From contig JABCZI010000002.1 of assembly GCA_013289765.1 (NCBI GenBank), forward strand, positions 372,001 through 436,000: a stretch of DNA of 64,000 nucleotides, written 5' to 3'. The notes beneath the pieces were generated by a model. The model ran no database searches. It saw nothing but the letters and a program-made list of their open reading frames with translations, and had not been told where the DNA came from. Below, one piece after another: positions 25,458 to 34,579 of this stretch. Numbering within the stretch: position 1 is the first letter of the stretch; each line of letters begins with the position of its first letter. The position numbers and the translations under genes were made by a program. The DNA comes from Acidobacteriota bacterium. GTDB taxonomy: Bacteria > Acidobacteriota > Terriglobia > Terriglobales > Acidobacteriaceae.

Positions 25458-27749
25458 ATGCGCCTCTTAAGCGTGCGCCTGATAGTTTCCCTCATTATCG
25501 GTATCACCCTCGTATCTCTTGGCTTTTCTTATTATCAAGTGGTGGGAGAAAAGCGGGTTCTCCGGAGTGACCTGGAACGCCGCGCTGAAGTATTAGGTGA
25601 AAGCGTTGCCGGCAATGTTGAGAAGTCGTGGGAGTCGGGCTCGGAGCGCGGATTACAGAGGTTAGTACAACGCTTCGGCAACCGGGAGCACTTGCTCGGC
25701 GTCGCGGTTTACGACAAGCAGGGTAGGCAGGTGGCAATCACAACCGAGCTAGGTCAGGTTTTAAAAGCAATGCCCCCTGAGGTAGCCCACGCCATTGCGG
25801 ATCGACATGGGGAGAATTCGTTTTTTCGGGTAGGGAATAATCCAGTACACATTTTTGCGTTACCTTTGCACCGCCAGGACGAGATCATTGGTGGGCTGGC
25901 GGTCGTCCATGATGCCACGTACATCCGCGCTCAAAGCCTTCTGACTTGGCGTGAAGCATTCTTGCGAATGCTTGTCCAGGTTTTTCTGATCGCTTTCATC
26001 ACCGTGCTGATCGTGAGGTGGAGCATTACAGGGCCGATCGCGCAAGCGGCCCAGTGGATGCGTGCCCTACGCATGGGCAGAATTTCTTCCCGCCAACAGA
26101 TGCCGGACCTCGAACTGTTTAAACCTTTGGCTTGGGAGGTAGTCACACTTGCAGAAAGCCTGAGCCAGGCCCGCACTGCGGCTGAGAACGAAGCCCGCTT
26201 GCGAGAGGCGTCGGAATCCCGGTGGACGGCGGACCGCCTCGCAATACAACTTCAGGCTCGCTTAGACGGCGGTCGCCTCTTTGTCGTATCCAATCGCGAG
26301 CCCTACATGCACCGGCACAACGGTAAGTCGCTTGAGGTAATTGTGCCGCCCAGTGGCCTGGTCACCGCGCTGGAGCCTGTCCTCAATGCTTGCGACGGAA
26401 CCTGGATTGCGCATGGCAGCGGCGCCGCCGATGCCGAAGTTGTGGACGCGCAGGATCGCTTGCGCGTTCCTCCTGATGATCCGCGCTATACCTTGCGCCG
26501 GGTGTGGCTGACCAAAGAGGAGGAAGAGGGCTACTATTACGGCTTTGCCAACGAAGGCCTTTGGCCTCTTTGTCACATCGCGCACACGCGCCCGATCTTT
26601 CGAGCCCAAGACTGGGCGCATTATCAAGAGGTGAACCGGAAATTCACTGCCGCGGTTCTCGAAGAAATTAAAGACATCCACAACCCGGTGGTGCTGGTTC
26701 AGGATTATCACTTTGCCTTGATGCCGAGGATGATCAAGGAAAAAAGGCCGGATGCGCGCGTGGCTATCTTCTGGCACATCCCGTGGCCAAATCCTGAGGC
26801 GTTCGGCATCTGTCCCTGGCAGCGCCAATTGGTAGACGGTCTGCTAGGCGCGGATCTCATCGGCTTCCACATTCAATCGCACTGCAACAACTTCCTCCAA
26901 ACGGTGGACCGGGTGGTTGAGTCGCGGGTCGACTGGGAACACTTCTCAGTATCCCGGCAGAATCATCGCACCATTGTGCATCCTTTTCCTATCAGCGTGG
27001 ACCTCACGGATGATGAGACCGTGGACAACGAAAGATATGGGGCGAATTACGTGGACCGCTCGGCATTGCTACACGAAATTGCCGTAGACGCTCCGTTTGT
27101 GGGGGTCGGCGTGGACCGGGTGGATTACACCAAAGGGATCCAAGAGCGATTCCAAGCGGTGGAACGATTTCTGGAAAAGTATCCGAAATACCGGCAGCAG
27201 TTCACGTTCGTGCAGATCGGTGCTCCGAGCCGCACCCACATCAAGCGGTATCACGACCTGATGGCCGAGTTGGAAGCGGAAGCGGAGCGAATCAATTGGC
27301 GATTTCAGACCAGCAAGTGGAAGCCTATCGTATTTCTGAATCGCCAGCATAACCATGAAGAGATCGAACGCTATTATCGCGCTGCCGACCTTTGTATGGT
27401 GACGTCTTTGCACGACGGCATGAATTTAGTGGCCAAGGAATTTCTAGCGGCGCGGCGCGACGAACGCGGTGTGCTGATCCTCAGCCAGTTCACGGGAGCC
27501 GCGCGCGAGCTGCGGGACGCTTTGCTGGTGAATCCTTACGACATTGACCAGACGGCTGAAGCCATTCGGGTAGCCCTTGAGATGGAGCCCGAAGAAAAGC
27601 AGATGCGAGTGCACCGCATGCGCCGAATCATAAAAGAACAGAACATTTATCGCTGGGCTGGAAGCTTGATCACGGAACTCTGCGAGCTCAGGCTCGACGC
27701 CATGGATCCAGCGCAGCAAAAAATTCGTGGTAGCGTGGCCGCCGCTTGA
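25458..27749 (+). CDS. otsA: Membrane-anchored sensor-fused trehalose-6-phosphate synthase
   Basis: A 763-residue protein. Residues 7-25 are a membrane helix; 26-168 look like a Cache-type extracytoplasmic sensor ([29 protein letters not shown]); 169-187 are a second helix; 188-245 resemble a HAMP linker plus coiled coil. From residue 272 it is a complete GT20 enzyme making trehalose-6-phosphate from UDP-glucose and glucose-6-phosphate: [35 protein letters not shown] and [13 protein letters not shown] with the sugar-nucleotide-binding acids. Usual OtsA proteins are soluble and 450-500 residues. It heads an operon with otsB one base behind. Activity control by an external signal is an inference. 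Confidence 0.92.
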   Translation: MRLLSVRLIVSLIIGITLVSLGFSYYQVVGEKRVLRSDLERRAEVLGESVAGNVEKSWESGSERGLQRLVQRFGNREHLLGVAVYDKQGRQVAITTELGQVLKAMPPEVAHAIADRHGENSFFRVGNNPVHIFALPLHRQDEIIGGLAVVHDATYIRAQSLLTWREAFLRMLVQVFLIAFITVLIVRWSITGPIAQAAQWMRALRMGRISSRQQMPDLELFKPLAWEVVTLAESLSQARTAAENEARLREASESRWTADRLAIQLQARLDGGRLFVVSNREPYMHRHNGKSLEVIVPPSGLVTALEPVLNACDGTWIAHGSGAADAEVVDAQDRLRVPPDDPRYTLRRVWLTKEEEEGYYYGFANEGLWPLCHIAHTRPIFRAQDWAHYQEVNRKFTAAVLEEIKDIHNPVVLVQDYHFALMPRMIKEKRPDARVAIFWHIPWPNPEAFGICPWQRQLVDGLLGADLIGFHIQSHCNNFLQTVDRVVESRVDWEHFSVSRQNHRTIVHPFPISVDLTDDETVDNERYGANYVDRSALLHEIAVDAPFVGVGVDRVDYTKGIQERFQAVERFLEKYPKYRQQFTFVQIGAPSRTHIKRYHDLMAELEAEAERINWRFQTSKWKPIVFLNRQHNHEEIERYYRAADLCMVTSLHDGMNLVAKEFLAARRDERGVLILSQFTGAARELRDALLVNPYDIDQTAEAIRVALEMEPEEKQMRVHRMRRIIKEQNIYRWAGSLITELCELRLDAMDPAQQKIRGSVAAA

Positions 27750-28607
27750 ATGCGTAGCGGATCTCAGGACAAGGAGAAAGGGTTGAAGCCGGACGGGAAG
27801 TCCCTGATTGAATCTATTTTGGAGAGAGTGAGTAGTGCACCTCAATCATTGTTAATGCTTGATTACGACGGGACGATCGCTCCCTTTCGGAAGAATCGCG
27901 AAGAAGCAGTTCCTTATCCCGGCTTTACCCTATTGCTTCAGGAGATTGTCTGCACCGGCAGGACCCGCGTCGTCGTTATCTCTGGAAGAGATGCGAACGA
28001 ACTCGTTCCCCTGCTGGAAATTGAGCCTCGTCCCGAAGTTTGGGGACTTCACGGATTGCAGCGTTTATACCCCGACGGGAGCGTCGAACTTTCTCCGCTT
28101 GATCAGCCGACTATCGAGGCATTGGCTTCGGCAGAAGATTGGTTGCTGTATCAGAACCTGCAGCATACGGCCGAGTTCAAGACTGGAAGCATCGCCGTGC
28201 ACTGGCGAGGATTAGGGGAGTGCGACGCGGAATTGCTGCGGGGACGCGTGCTGCTGGGCTGGAAGCCCATTGCACGGCATACTCATTTGCATCTCATGGA
28301 GTTTGATGGGGGCATTGAGATACGCGCTCAGGACACGGACAAAGGAGATGCGGTCCGTACCATCATGAGCGAAATGGCCCCCGAAACACCGGCGGCCTAC
28401 TTTGGCGACGACACCACGGACGAACACGCATTTGAAGCGATGAATGGGCAGGGACTGAGTGTGTTAGTTCGTCCGCGATACCGGGCTTCAGCGGCACAAC
28501 TATGGCTGAAGCCGCCGTATGAAGTTTTCGATCTGCTGGCGCAATGGCTCCATGCTTGCCAGATGCATGCACCGAGCGATGAGAACGCCCTGGAGGCCAA
28601 TGCATGA
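27750..28607 (+). CDS. otsB: Trehalose-6-phosphate phosphatase
   Basis: Dephosphorylates trehalose-6-phosphate to trehalose. 285 residues of the HAD fold: motif I LMLDYDGTIAPF (nucleophile aspartate), motif II VVVISGRDANEL, and motif IV YFGDDTTDEHAFEAM. The first ATG follows the otsA stop directly (TGAATG) and lacks its own ribosome site. A TTG at 27783, in frame, has AAGGAG seven bases upstream and may be the true start; the 11 residues lost are unconserved. The stop overlaps the next gene (ATGA). Confidence 0.94.
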   Translation: MRSGSQDKEKGLKPDGKSLIESILERVSSAPQSLLMLDYDGTIAPFRKNREEAVPYPGFTLLLQEIVCTGRTRVVVISGRDANELVPLLEIEPRPEVWGLHGLQRLYPDGSVELSPLDQPTIEALASAEDWLLYQNLQHTAEFKTGSIAVHWRGLGECDAELLRGRVLLGWKPIARHTHLHLMEFDGGIEIRAQDTDKGDAVRTIMSEMAPETPAAYFGDDTTDEHAFEAMNGQGLSVLVRPRYRASAAQLWLKPPYEVFDLLAQWLHACQMHAPSDENALEANA

Positions 28608-29290
28608 CAACCGCAACAGCAGGCATTTCATCCTTGACCCGCACTCCGGTAAAGCCGTTCTATTTCAACACATCGGCGCACCTGCTGCGCATTACGCCGC
28701 AAAAAGCGACTGCCCTGGGCGAGTTTCTGGATGCGCTCCGGGAGTGTCCCGAGGGATCCATTTTTCAGCATACCTTCCGAACGCTGCAGGAACATCACTT
28801 CATCCGCGAGGGTTTTTCCAACGACTTCGCGCATTGGGCGGTGTCAGCGTGCAACGAACCCAGCCTGGCGGAGGGTTTGGCTAGCGTGGACGTTCGAGAG
28901 TTCATGACGGTGGCAGATTTACGTGCACGATTTATCGAAATCGTGGCTGACTTCCTGAAACGCAGCCCGGCGGCGGCTACCCGCCCCGCGCGCGAGACCT
29001 TTTATTTTTGTGCGGCGGAGTCCGTCGTCATCCCTGCTAACTTCGTGGCCCGCACGTTAAAGGAGTTTGCGGAGGGTTTGCGAGGCGTGAGTCTGCACTC
29101 TATTCATCATCACTTTATCGAGGCTCGCTTAAGATTAAAACTGATGTCGAACGACTTCTCGCAATGGTTGTACGAAGACATGGGCCTGACCGAAGCGGCG
29201 CGCCAGTTAAACCGGATCGATATTTACACCATGACACTGGAAGACGTGCGCAATCGAATCGTACGAATCGTAGAGCGATCGCTGATCTAA
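28604..29290 (+). CDS. Internally duplicated protein of the trehalose operon (DUF5752-like)
   Basis: 228 residues, soluble. Two halves repeat each other: residues about 18-115 (KPFYFNTSAHLLRI; SIFQHTFRTLQEHHF; NDFAHWA; VADLRARFIEIVADFL) and about 130-227 (ETFYFCAAESVVIP; SIHHHFIEARLRLKL; NDFSQWL; LEDVRNRIVRIVERSL). I believe this is the DUF5752 family, which has no known reaction. Its start overlaps otsB by four bases and treT follows after 29 bases, so it is firmly in the operon. A structural or regulatory role in trehalose synthesis is a guess from context. Confidence 0.75.
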   Translation: MTTATAGISSLTRTPVKPFYFNTSAHLLRITPQKATALGEFLDALRECPEGSIFQHTFRTLQEHHFIREGFSNDFAHWAVSACNEPSLAEGLASVDVREFMTVADLRARFIEIVADFLKRSPAAATRPARETFYFCAAESVVIPANFVARTLKEFAEGLRGVSLHSIHHHFIEARLRLKLMSNDFSQWLYEDMGLTEAARQLNRIDIYTMTLEDVRNRIVRIVERSLI

Positions 29291-29319
29291 GCAGGACATA
29301 CATCTGCAGGGCATCTTCT

Positions 29320-30681
29320 ATGGAACCCGTAGAGCAACAAATCCGATCTGACTCCAACGCAACCGAGACGTCGTCGGAGCAGTCCGAAGCTTCTGCGCCT
29401 GCTTCACCGGTACGTACAGAGCGCCGGCAAAAACCGCGGGCATGGGAAACTCCTCCGGCCCCTGTGCCGCCTCCCCGCCTCGATGATTACAAAAGCATCG
29501 TGGGCGAAGCTGACATCGACGAACTGAAGTTTCTCGCGCGTGATCTGAAAGGCAAGAAGGTGAAGATGGTTAACTCCACCGCCGTGGGCGGAGGAGTGGC
29601 TGAAATGCTCAATCAGATGGTTCCGTTACTTAGAGAACTTGATGTAGAGACTCACTGGGATGTAATCACCGGAGGAAACGATTTTTTTGAGGTAACCAAG
29701 GCCTTCCACAACGCCCTGCAAGGAAGCGATTACAAGCTTACGCAGCACGCTCGCGATATCTTTCTGATGCACAACGATCAAAACCGGAACCGCATTGATT
29801 TCTCCGAAGACTTCATCGTGATTCACGATCCGCAGCCCGCTGCCCTGATTCGTGCCCAGAAAGAATCGAATCAGCATTGGATATGGCGATGCCATATCGA
29901 CCTGTCCAGTCCGAATCCCGAGGTCTGGGCCTTCTTGCGGCCTTTTGTGGAAAAGTACGATGCCGCGATTTTCTCTTCGCAATCATTCGCCCGCCAGTTG
30001 CCGATTCCTCAATATTTGTTTTATCCCTGCATCGACCCCCTGTCGGAGAAAAACAAGGAACTCGAAGACAGTTTTGTTCAACATGTGTGTGACGAATTCG
30101 GAGTCGACCGGTCGCGGCCCATTGTGACCCAAGTCTCGCGCTTCGACCGGGCGAAAGATCCGGTCGGAGTGGTGCAGGCTTTCAAGCAGGCCCGCAAGTA
30201 TGTGGATTGCCAACTGGTGTTGGCCGGCGGCGGCGCCAGTGACGATCCTGAAGGAGCAGCAGTTCTCAAAGAGGTAAAAGACGCGGTCGGCGCCGATCCC
30301 GACATTATCATTCTTGACCTTCCACCCTGGTGCGCTCTGGAAATCAATGCCCTGCAGCGTGCTTCCACGATTATCGTGCAGAAATCGATTCGGGAAGGCT
30401 TTGGGCTGACGGTCACGGAAGCTTTGTGGAAAGGAAAGCCCACCATCGCCGGGGCAGTGGGCGGCATTCCGAATCAGATCATCCACAAGTTAACCGGAGC
30501 GTTGGTACATTCCGTGGACGGTTGCGCCTATCAAATTCGCTACCTCTTGACGCATCCGGCTTTCGCCCAACAGCTCGGCCATAATGGGCACGAACACGTA
30601 AAAGAAAACTTTTTGATGAGCACCAATGTCCGGCGCTGGTTACTGCTGCTTCGTATCTTGCTTGCTGGTGGTGCGAAATAA
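29320..30681 (+). CDS. treT: Trehalose glycosyltransferring synthase (GT4)
   Basis: Makes trehalose directly from a nucleoside-diphosphate glucose and glucose. About 453 residues from the ATG at 29320; the frame is open upstream into the previous gene but the sequence there is unconserved. The first 60 residues are a Ser/Pro/Glu-rich disordered tail. The TreT-type N-domain shows MVNSTAVGGGVAEMLNQM and IVIHDPQPAALI; the GT4 donor domain shows VSRFDRAKDPVGVV and the EX7E motif in REGFGLTVTEAL. Together with otsAB this gives two trehalose routes in one transcript. A closely related GT4 activity such as trehalose phosphorylase is less likely. Confidence 0.85.
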   Translation: MEPVEQQIRSDSNATETSSEQSEASAPASPVRTERRQKPRAWETPPAPVPPPRLDDYKSIVGEADIDELKFLARDLKGKKVKMVNSTAVGGGVAEMLNQMVPLLRELDVETHWDVITGGNDFFEVTKAFHNALQGSDYKLTQHARDIFLMHNDQNRNRIDFSEDFIVIHDPQPAALIRAQKESNQHWIWRCHIDLSSPNPEVWAFLRPFVEKYDAAIFSSQSFARQLPIPQYLFYPCIDPLSEKNKELEDSFVQHVCDEFGVDRSRPIVTQVSRFDRAKDPVGVVQAFKQARKYVDCQLVLAGGGASDDPEGAAVLKEVKDAVGADPDIIILDLPPWCALEINALQRASTIIVQKSIREGFGLTVTEALWKGKPTIAGAVGGIPNQIIHKLTGALVHSVDGCAYQIRYLLTHPAFAQQLGHNGHEHVKENFLMSTNVRRWLLLLRILLAGGAK

Positions 30682-30727
30682 CTTTCCGGGATAAAAACCA
30701 AACCAGCCTGGAGCGTCCGGTTCGGCT

Positions 30728-30967
30728 TTATGCTTGAGGAGTCGTAGCCTCTGGCGGAGCTTCGATAGTAACCTCCACTTCAGCGCCGGGCTTCAAGCTT
30801 ACCTTCTCGCCGTTTTCATCGACTAGGGTATTTTCGATGCGAATCTCACGGTAGAGGTGGTCGGCCCCTTCCACGGCGATTTGGGCTTTCTCGGGCTCAT
30901 TGGGAGCCGGAGACTTGATGATTTTTTCGACAGTTGCTGGAAGAGTGGCGGCGGCTTTTTCGCTCAT
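30728..30967 (-). CDS. Small hypothetical protein, 79 residues
   Basis: I do not recognise the family. The protein is acidic and Ala/Glu/Pro-rich at both ends, without signal peptide or membrane helix. The middle reads as two beta strands (HLYREIRIENTLVDENG; VEVTIEA). An AGGAA eight bases before the ATG supports translation. It is convergent to treT, 46 bases away. A small cytoplasmic protein with a beta-sandwich fragment is all that can be said. Confidence 0.6.
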   Translation of the reverse strand: MSEKAAATLPATVEKIIKSPAPNEPEKAQIAVEGADHLYREIRIENTLVDENGEKVSLKPGAEVEVTIEAPPEATTPQA

Positions 30968-31073
30968 GGGTAAGTTCCTAATCTCGACAGTAATGGCATC
31001 TGTCGCGGAGACGCGTTGGTTTGGATCATAACGTCAGGCCTTCGGTGTTTGCAACAGCGAGAGCCCTTTTTCA

Positions 31074-32720
31074 TTACCGTTTCGACAATGTATCCGCTTT
31101 CTTGACGGCGCCTTCATGCTCCTCTTTGTGGTGAAAATCCAAGCCAAAGCGGGGTTCCGACTGTGTACCGGTGATCTTGATAGGGACCTCAGTCCCGGCT
31201 CCATTCTTGCTGAAGAACGGATCGACTGGCTTCAGAAGGATTGATTTCCAGCCCGTAGTCATCTGGGAAAGCTTGGCATCGAACCGGGCCTTACCATGGA
31301 AATTGAATTCTCGTCCATCCAGACTATAGCCGCCTTTCATATCGACCTGCGTTCCCGGGACTAAAAAATGCAGAGACGAAAACGAAAGCAAGCCATCCCC
31401 TAAAGTGAACACTCCCTGCAAATCCGTTTGCACATCGTCTTCGTGTTCGACCCGCGACTGCTTCTCTCCCCGGCTGCGCAGACTCAAAGAATTGAGCTTG
31501 CCTTGGACTTTCTTGTTCGAAAAATGAGCGTACAGCACGTGAAAATCGCCAGCCAACTGCAGCCTATTAGCTACAGACTCTTCGCCCGGAGAGAGCCGCA
31601 GTTTCGTTTTCAGGTCAACTGGCCCGGACATGATCGGCGGATCGGTGCGTACGCCCAGCCTCAGCAGATCTTCAATGCGCCCGCGATCCAACACCACGTC
31701 GAGCGCTATGTCATGGCCACGCCCGTGCCCTTTTTCCAGACGAACCACCGACCCGCTCGCCGTAAAAGAAGTATGAAGGAAAGAAGCCTTCACCGGCTTG
31801 AGGTAGGTATCGCCGCAGGTGCCGTCAACAACGGCATGGAACTCGGTATGCAGCGACACGGGGTGTCCGCTGCTCGCAATTCGAAAGTCTGGCGTATCGG
31901 TGGTTCCGTGCACGACGATGTTGTTGAGCGTTCCAGAATACTGGCCGATGGAGGATAACGTTCCTCCGATGCCCTTGATCGTGCCCAAATCGGCATGGTT
32001 GAACGAATATTCCCCCTGCACCGGCGTGTCCCGAGGACTGTCCTGCTGCCAGGGGCCGAAAAGGCCAGTCGAGTGAATGTCTCCCACTGGTTTTGGATTC
32101 ACCAAAGTAGCGTCGAATTGTAATGGCTGACCGGGCCCGATTTCCTTCATCTTCAATTCGCTGATGGCAAACTCCAGCGGCGGTTTTTCAGGATTTATCG
32201 TGTTGATGAGCAGCCTGGTGTCTTCGCAGAGGAACTTGTGGACGAGAATCGTCATGCGCCGGGCTTTTGAACCGATACCGGTTAATTCCTGGCGGCTTTG
32301 TTTAGGCGGAACATTCAAAATCATGCCTTGCACATAAACCGTGTCAATGTGCATTGGAGAACGGAACAGATTCCGCAAAGCGGTTTGAAAGCGAAACTCC
32401 CGAATCTCGATTAGCGGCTGAATTCCGGGCTGGTAAGCGTTGGGGTCTTTCGCTCCATAAATCTCCAGCCCACTCCCCGTCACTTCAATGCCGTGAAGAA
32501 CAGAAACCTGAAAACCCGCCAGTTCCACTTTGCTATTGAATCGATTCGATAGAGTCTGAATGACTCGAGCCCGTAGAATTGGGCCGGCGTGGCCGATCAT
32601 GTACCACACACCTACCAGCCCCACGGCAATAATAATCAGCGCGGCAATGCCAATCGCTTTCAACAGCTTCAACCGAAGAGGTGTCTTAGCGAGTTCGGAG
32701 GAGGTTCGAAGGGCGCGCAC
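31074..32720 (-). CDS. AsmA-like inner-membrane anchored envelope protein
   Basis: 548 residues. A single N-terminal membrane anchor (AIGIAALIIIAVGLVGVWYMIG, about residues 21-42) is followed by a long beta-rich periplasmic part. The start of the AsmA family domain is visible in VELAGFQVSVLHGIEVTGSGLEIYG; the C-terminal part has GDFHVLYAHFSNKKVQGKLNSL-like repeats of AsmA proteins. AsmA-like proteins bridge the envelope and carry phospholipids to the outer membrane. GTG start; no strong ribosome site. Exact subfamily uncertain. Confidence 0.7.
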   Translation of the reverse strand: MRALRTSSELAKTPLRLKLLKAIGIAALIIIAVGLVGVWYMIGHAGPILRARVIQTLSNRFNSKVELAGFQVSVLHGIEVTGSGLEIYGAKDPNAYQPGIQPLIEIREFRFQTALRNLFRSPMHIDTVYVQGMILNVPPKQSRQELTGIGSKARRMTILVHKFLCEDTRLLINTINPEKPPLEFAISELKMKEIGPGQPLQFDATLVNPKPVGDIHSTGLFGPWQQDSPRDTPVQGEYSFNHADLGTIKGIGGTLSSIGQYSGTLNNIVVHGTTDTPDFRIASSGHPVSLHTEFHAVVDGTCGDTYLKPVKASFLHTSFTASGSVVRLEKGHGRGHDIALDVVLDRGRIEDLLRLGVRTDPPIMSGPVDLKTKLRLSPGEESVANRLQLAGDFHVLYAHFSNKKVQGKLNSLSLRSRGEKQSRVEHEDDVQTDLQGVFTLGDGLLSFSSLHFLVPGTQVDMKGGYSLDGREFNFHGKARFDAKLSQMTTGWKSILLKPVDPFFSKNGAGTEVPIKITGTQSEPRFGLDFHHKEEHEGAVKKADTLSKR

Positions 32721-33123
32721 GGTCGTTTAGATGAGGAGATTCGCGGTAGCTTGCATACAGTGTTTCCTTTACTCGTACCGCAATGTGCTTGGCTCATTAC
32801 GGCGTACCGATACTCCAGAGTTGCCGATAAGGCATCTGCCCGGTGCCGACGGGCCTTGAACTTCTGAGTAAAATGTTGGCTTTTTTCGCTTGCGGTATAC
32901 AGGGTATCTGGTATTCTCGCTACACTGTTTCACTGATTCAGGAATTCGGGCTTTGCGAGAGGGTTTCGCAAGTAAGCGCCTTCCAAATTCTGATCTGGCC
33001 AAGTAGGACCCGCGCCACAAGCCACTTCTTCCGTCCCTTGCGCGTTCGCTCATGCGCAAGGATAGCTTCAAAATGCAGTTCTGCTACTGGGAAGCTAATA
33101 AACCACGTTGGAGAAATTTTTAC
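32721..33123. other. Intergenic region upstream of a secreted protein gene
   Basis: No gene is supported in these 403 bases. Two hairpins are visible: TTGCGA/TCGCAA around seven bases at 32953-32971, and CCTTGCGC/GCGCAAGG around ten bases at 33036-33061, both in the likely leader of the downstream secreted protein gene. The second has no T run. No riboswitch family was recognised. Confidence 0.4.
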
Positions 33124-34155
33124 ATGCCAAAGTCTTTATTGCTGATCGTGTGCTGCCTTGCTATCTGTGCGCCGGCGGCTTTCGCCGGCGTTACCGTGAC
33201 CTCCCCCGCTAATGGCGCAAATGTATCAGGCCCAGTAAAATACTCAGGTTCCGCGACTACGTCCTGCTCCAAGGGCGTAGCAACCATGGGAATTTACACC
33301 GCTCCAGGCGTGTTGGCTTATGTGTCGAATGGCTCGACGCTCAACACCAGTCTTAGTTTAAGCACCGGAACTTATAACACCACCGTCGAAGAATGGGATT
33401 ATTGCGGTGGAGCGTCAACCACCCCCATCAAGGTTACGGTCACCTCGAGTGGAAAATCGTTTACCAATCTTCAGCATAGCGGCGGATGGTCAGGATATGG
33501 GCAAAGATCTCCGAATTTCAGCGACTGTTCTCCTTCTCCCTGCGAAAACGTCACTTTTACCATGACGGAAGGAGTTAAGTCTCCTTCCATGAGTGGGAGC
33601 TCGGCAGCTTACTATCTCGCCGGAAGCCAAGGTTACGGCGATAGTCTGTGGAATAATCACCTGATCGGCGATCTCTCTTCACAGGGAGTGCCCGACTCCG
33701 GTCACACTCTGCTGCAAACGCTACACAACTTCACTTACGACGTTTACTTTTGGGTGAGCAATCCCGGAGCATCCCAGGCGTTGGAGTTCGATATCAACCA
33801 GTTCTTTAGCGGCATGGGCTTCATTTGGGGTCATGAATGTCGCATCGCCGGCGGTAACGAATGGGATGTCTGGGACAATCTCAACAGCCGATGGGTTCAC
33901 ACCGGCGTTTCTTGCTACCCGAATGCCAACTCATGGAATCATCTGACCATTCAGGTACAGCGCACCTCCAACAATGAGTTGCTCTACCAGTCAATCACTC
34001 TGAACGGAGTAACCCACACTCTCAATCAGTACTACAATCACGGATCCGCACCCGGTGGTTGGTGGGGCGCAACCATCAACTACCAGATGGACGGAAACGA
34101 TGTGCAAACTCCTTATACCGTTTATCTGGACGAGTTGACCTTTACTTATCAGTGA
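33124..34155 (+). CDS. Secreted Ig-like plus lectin-like beta-sandwich protein
   Basis: About 343 residues. A signal peptide (MPKSLLLIVCCLAICAPAAFAG) marks secretion. An N-terminal Ig-like domain (GVTVTSPANGANVSGPVKYS, about 22-105) is followed by a larger aromatic-rich domain with jelly-roll features (VYFWVSNPGASQALEFDINQF; VYLDELTFTYQ at the C-terminus), resembling glucanase/lectin folds. Five cysteines are placed for disulfides. It may bind carbohydrates, but no catalytic residues were recognised. GGAG precedes ATG 33124; the frame upstream lacks a signal peptide. A strong terminator follows. Confidence 0.72.
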   Translation: MPKSLLLIVCCLAICAPAAFAGVTVTSPANGANVSGPVKYSGSATTSCSKGVATMGIYTAPGVLAYVSNGSTLNTSLSLSTGTYNTTVEEWDYCGGASTTPIKVTVTSSGKSFTNLQHSGGWSGYGQRSPNFSDCSPSPCENVTFTMTEGVKSPSMSGSSAAYYLAGSQGYGDSLWNNHLIGDLSSQGVPDSGHTLLQTLHNFTYDVYFWVSNPGASQALEFDINQFFSGMGFIWGHECRIAGGNEWDVWDNLNSRWVHTGVSCYPNANSWNHLTIQVQRTSNNELLYQSITLNGVTHTLNQYYNHGSAPGGWWGATINYQMDGNDVQTPYTVYLDELTFTYQ

Positions 34156-34180
34156 CCTAGGCGTAAGTGAATCGACTAAG

Positions 34181-34208
34181 AGGGCACACCAGAAGGTGTG
34201 CCCTTTTC
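34181..34208 (+). terminator. Rho-independent terminator
   Basis: A perfect ten-base stem, AGGGCACACC and GGTGTGCCCT, with an AGAA loop and a short T run, lies 25 bases after the stop of the secreted beta-sandwich protein gene. Confidence 0.9.
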
Positions 34209-34579
34209 ATGTGCGCTCTTTATATGTGCTAAGGCTCCCCAGGAAAAAACGGACCCTGAAAACCGGATCCCCGAAGGGGGGCGGAAGTCTGCTGGATCTT
34301 TTTCTTTTATTTCGAGGACGGCCCGCTGGTTCTATTGCGCGAAGCCGCCGGCTGGCAGGGAGTGCCCCTAGGTGGAGCAATACAAACTGCTGTGATCGGC
34401 AACTTCTCTCCTCGAAGATTTGTTTGCGCTTTGGGAATCAGACACCTTGGTAACGTCAGTAACTTGGAACGTCCGCCTGCTCGGGTGACAATACGGTAGA
34501 CGAGTGCCTACACCTTCCCCGCTCGGAGGGAACGTGAAGCTACGCTTAACCGCGCAGGTGCAGCCGCCCATTCGCTCCT
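34209..34579. other. Intergenic region upstream of the Ser/Thr kinase
   Basis: About 370 bases without a supported gene on either strand. It should hold the promoter of the downstream kinase, but I see no convincing -35/-10 pair and no known RNA motif. Confidence 0.4.

Noticed and set aside
29164..29319. Longer start for treT
   Set aside because: The extra residues overlap the previous gene, are unconserved and have no ribosome site; the ATG at 29320 starts the normal disordered tail.
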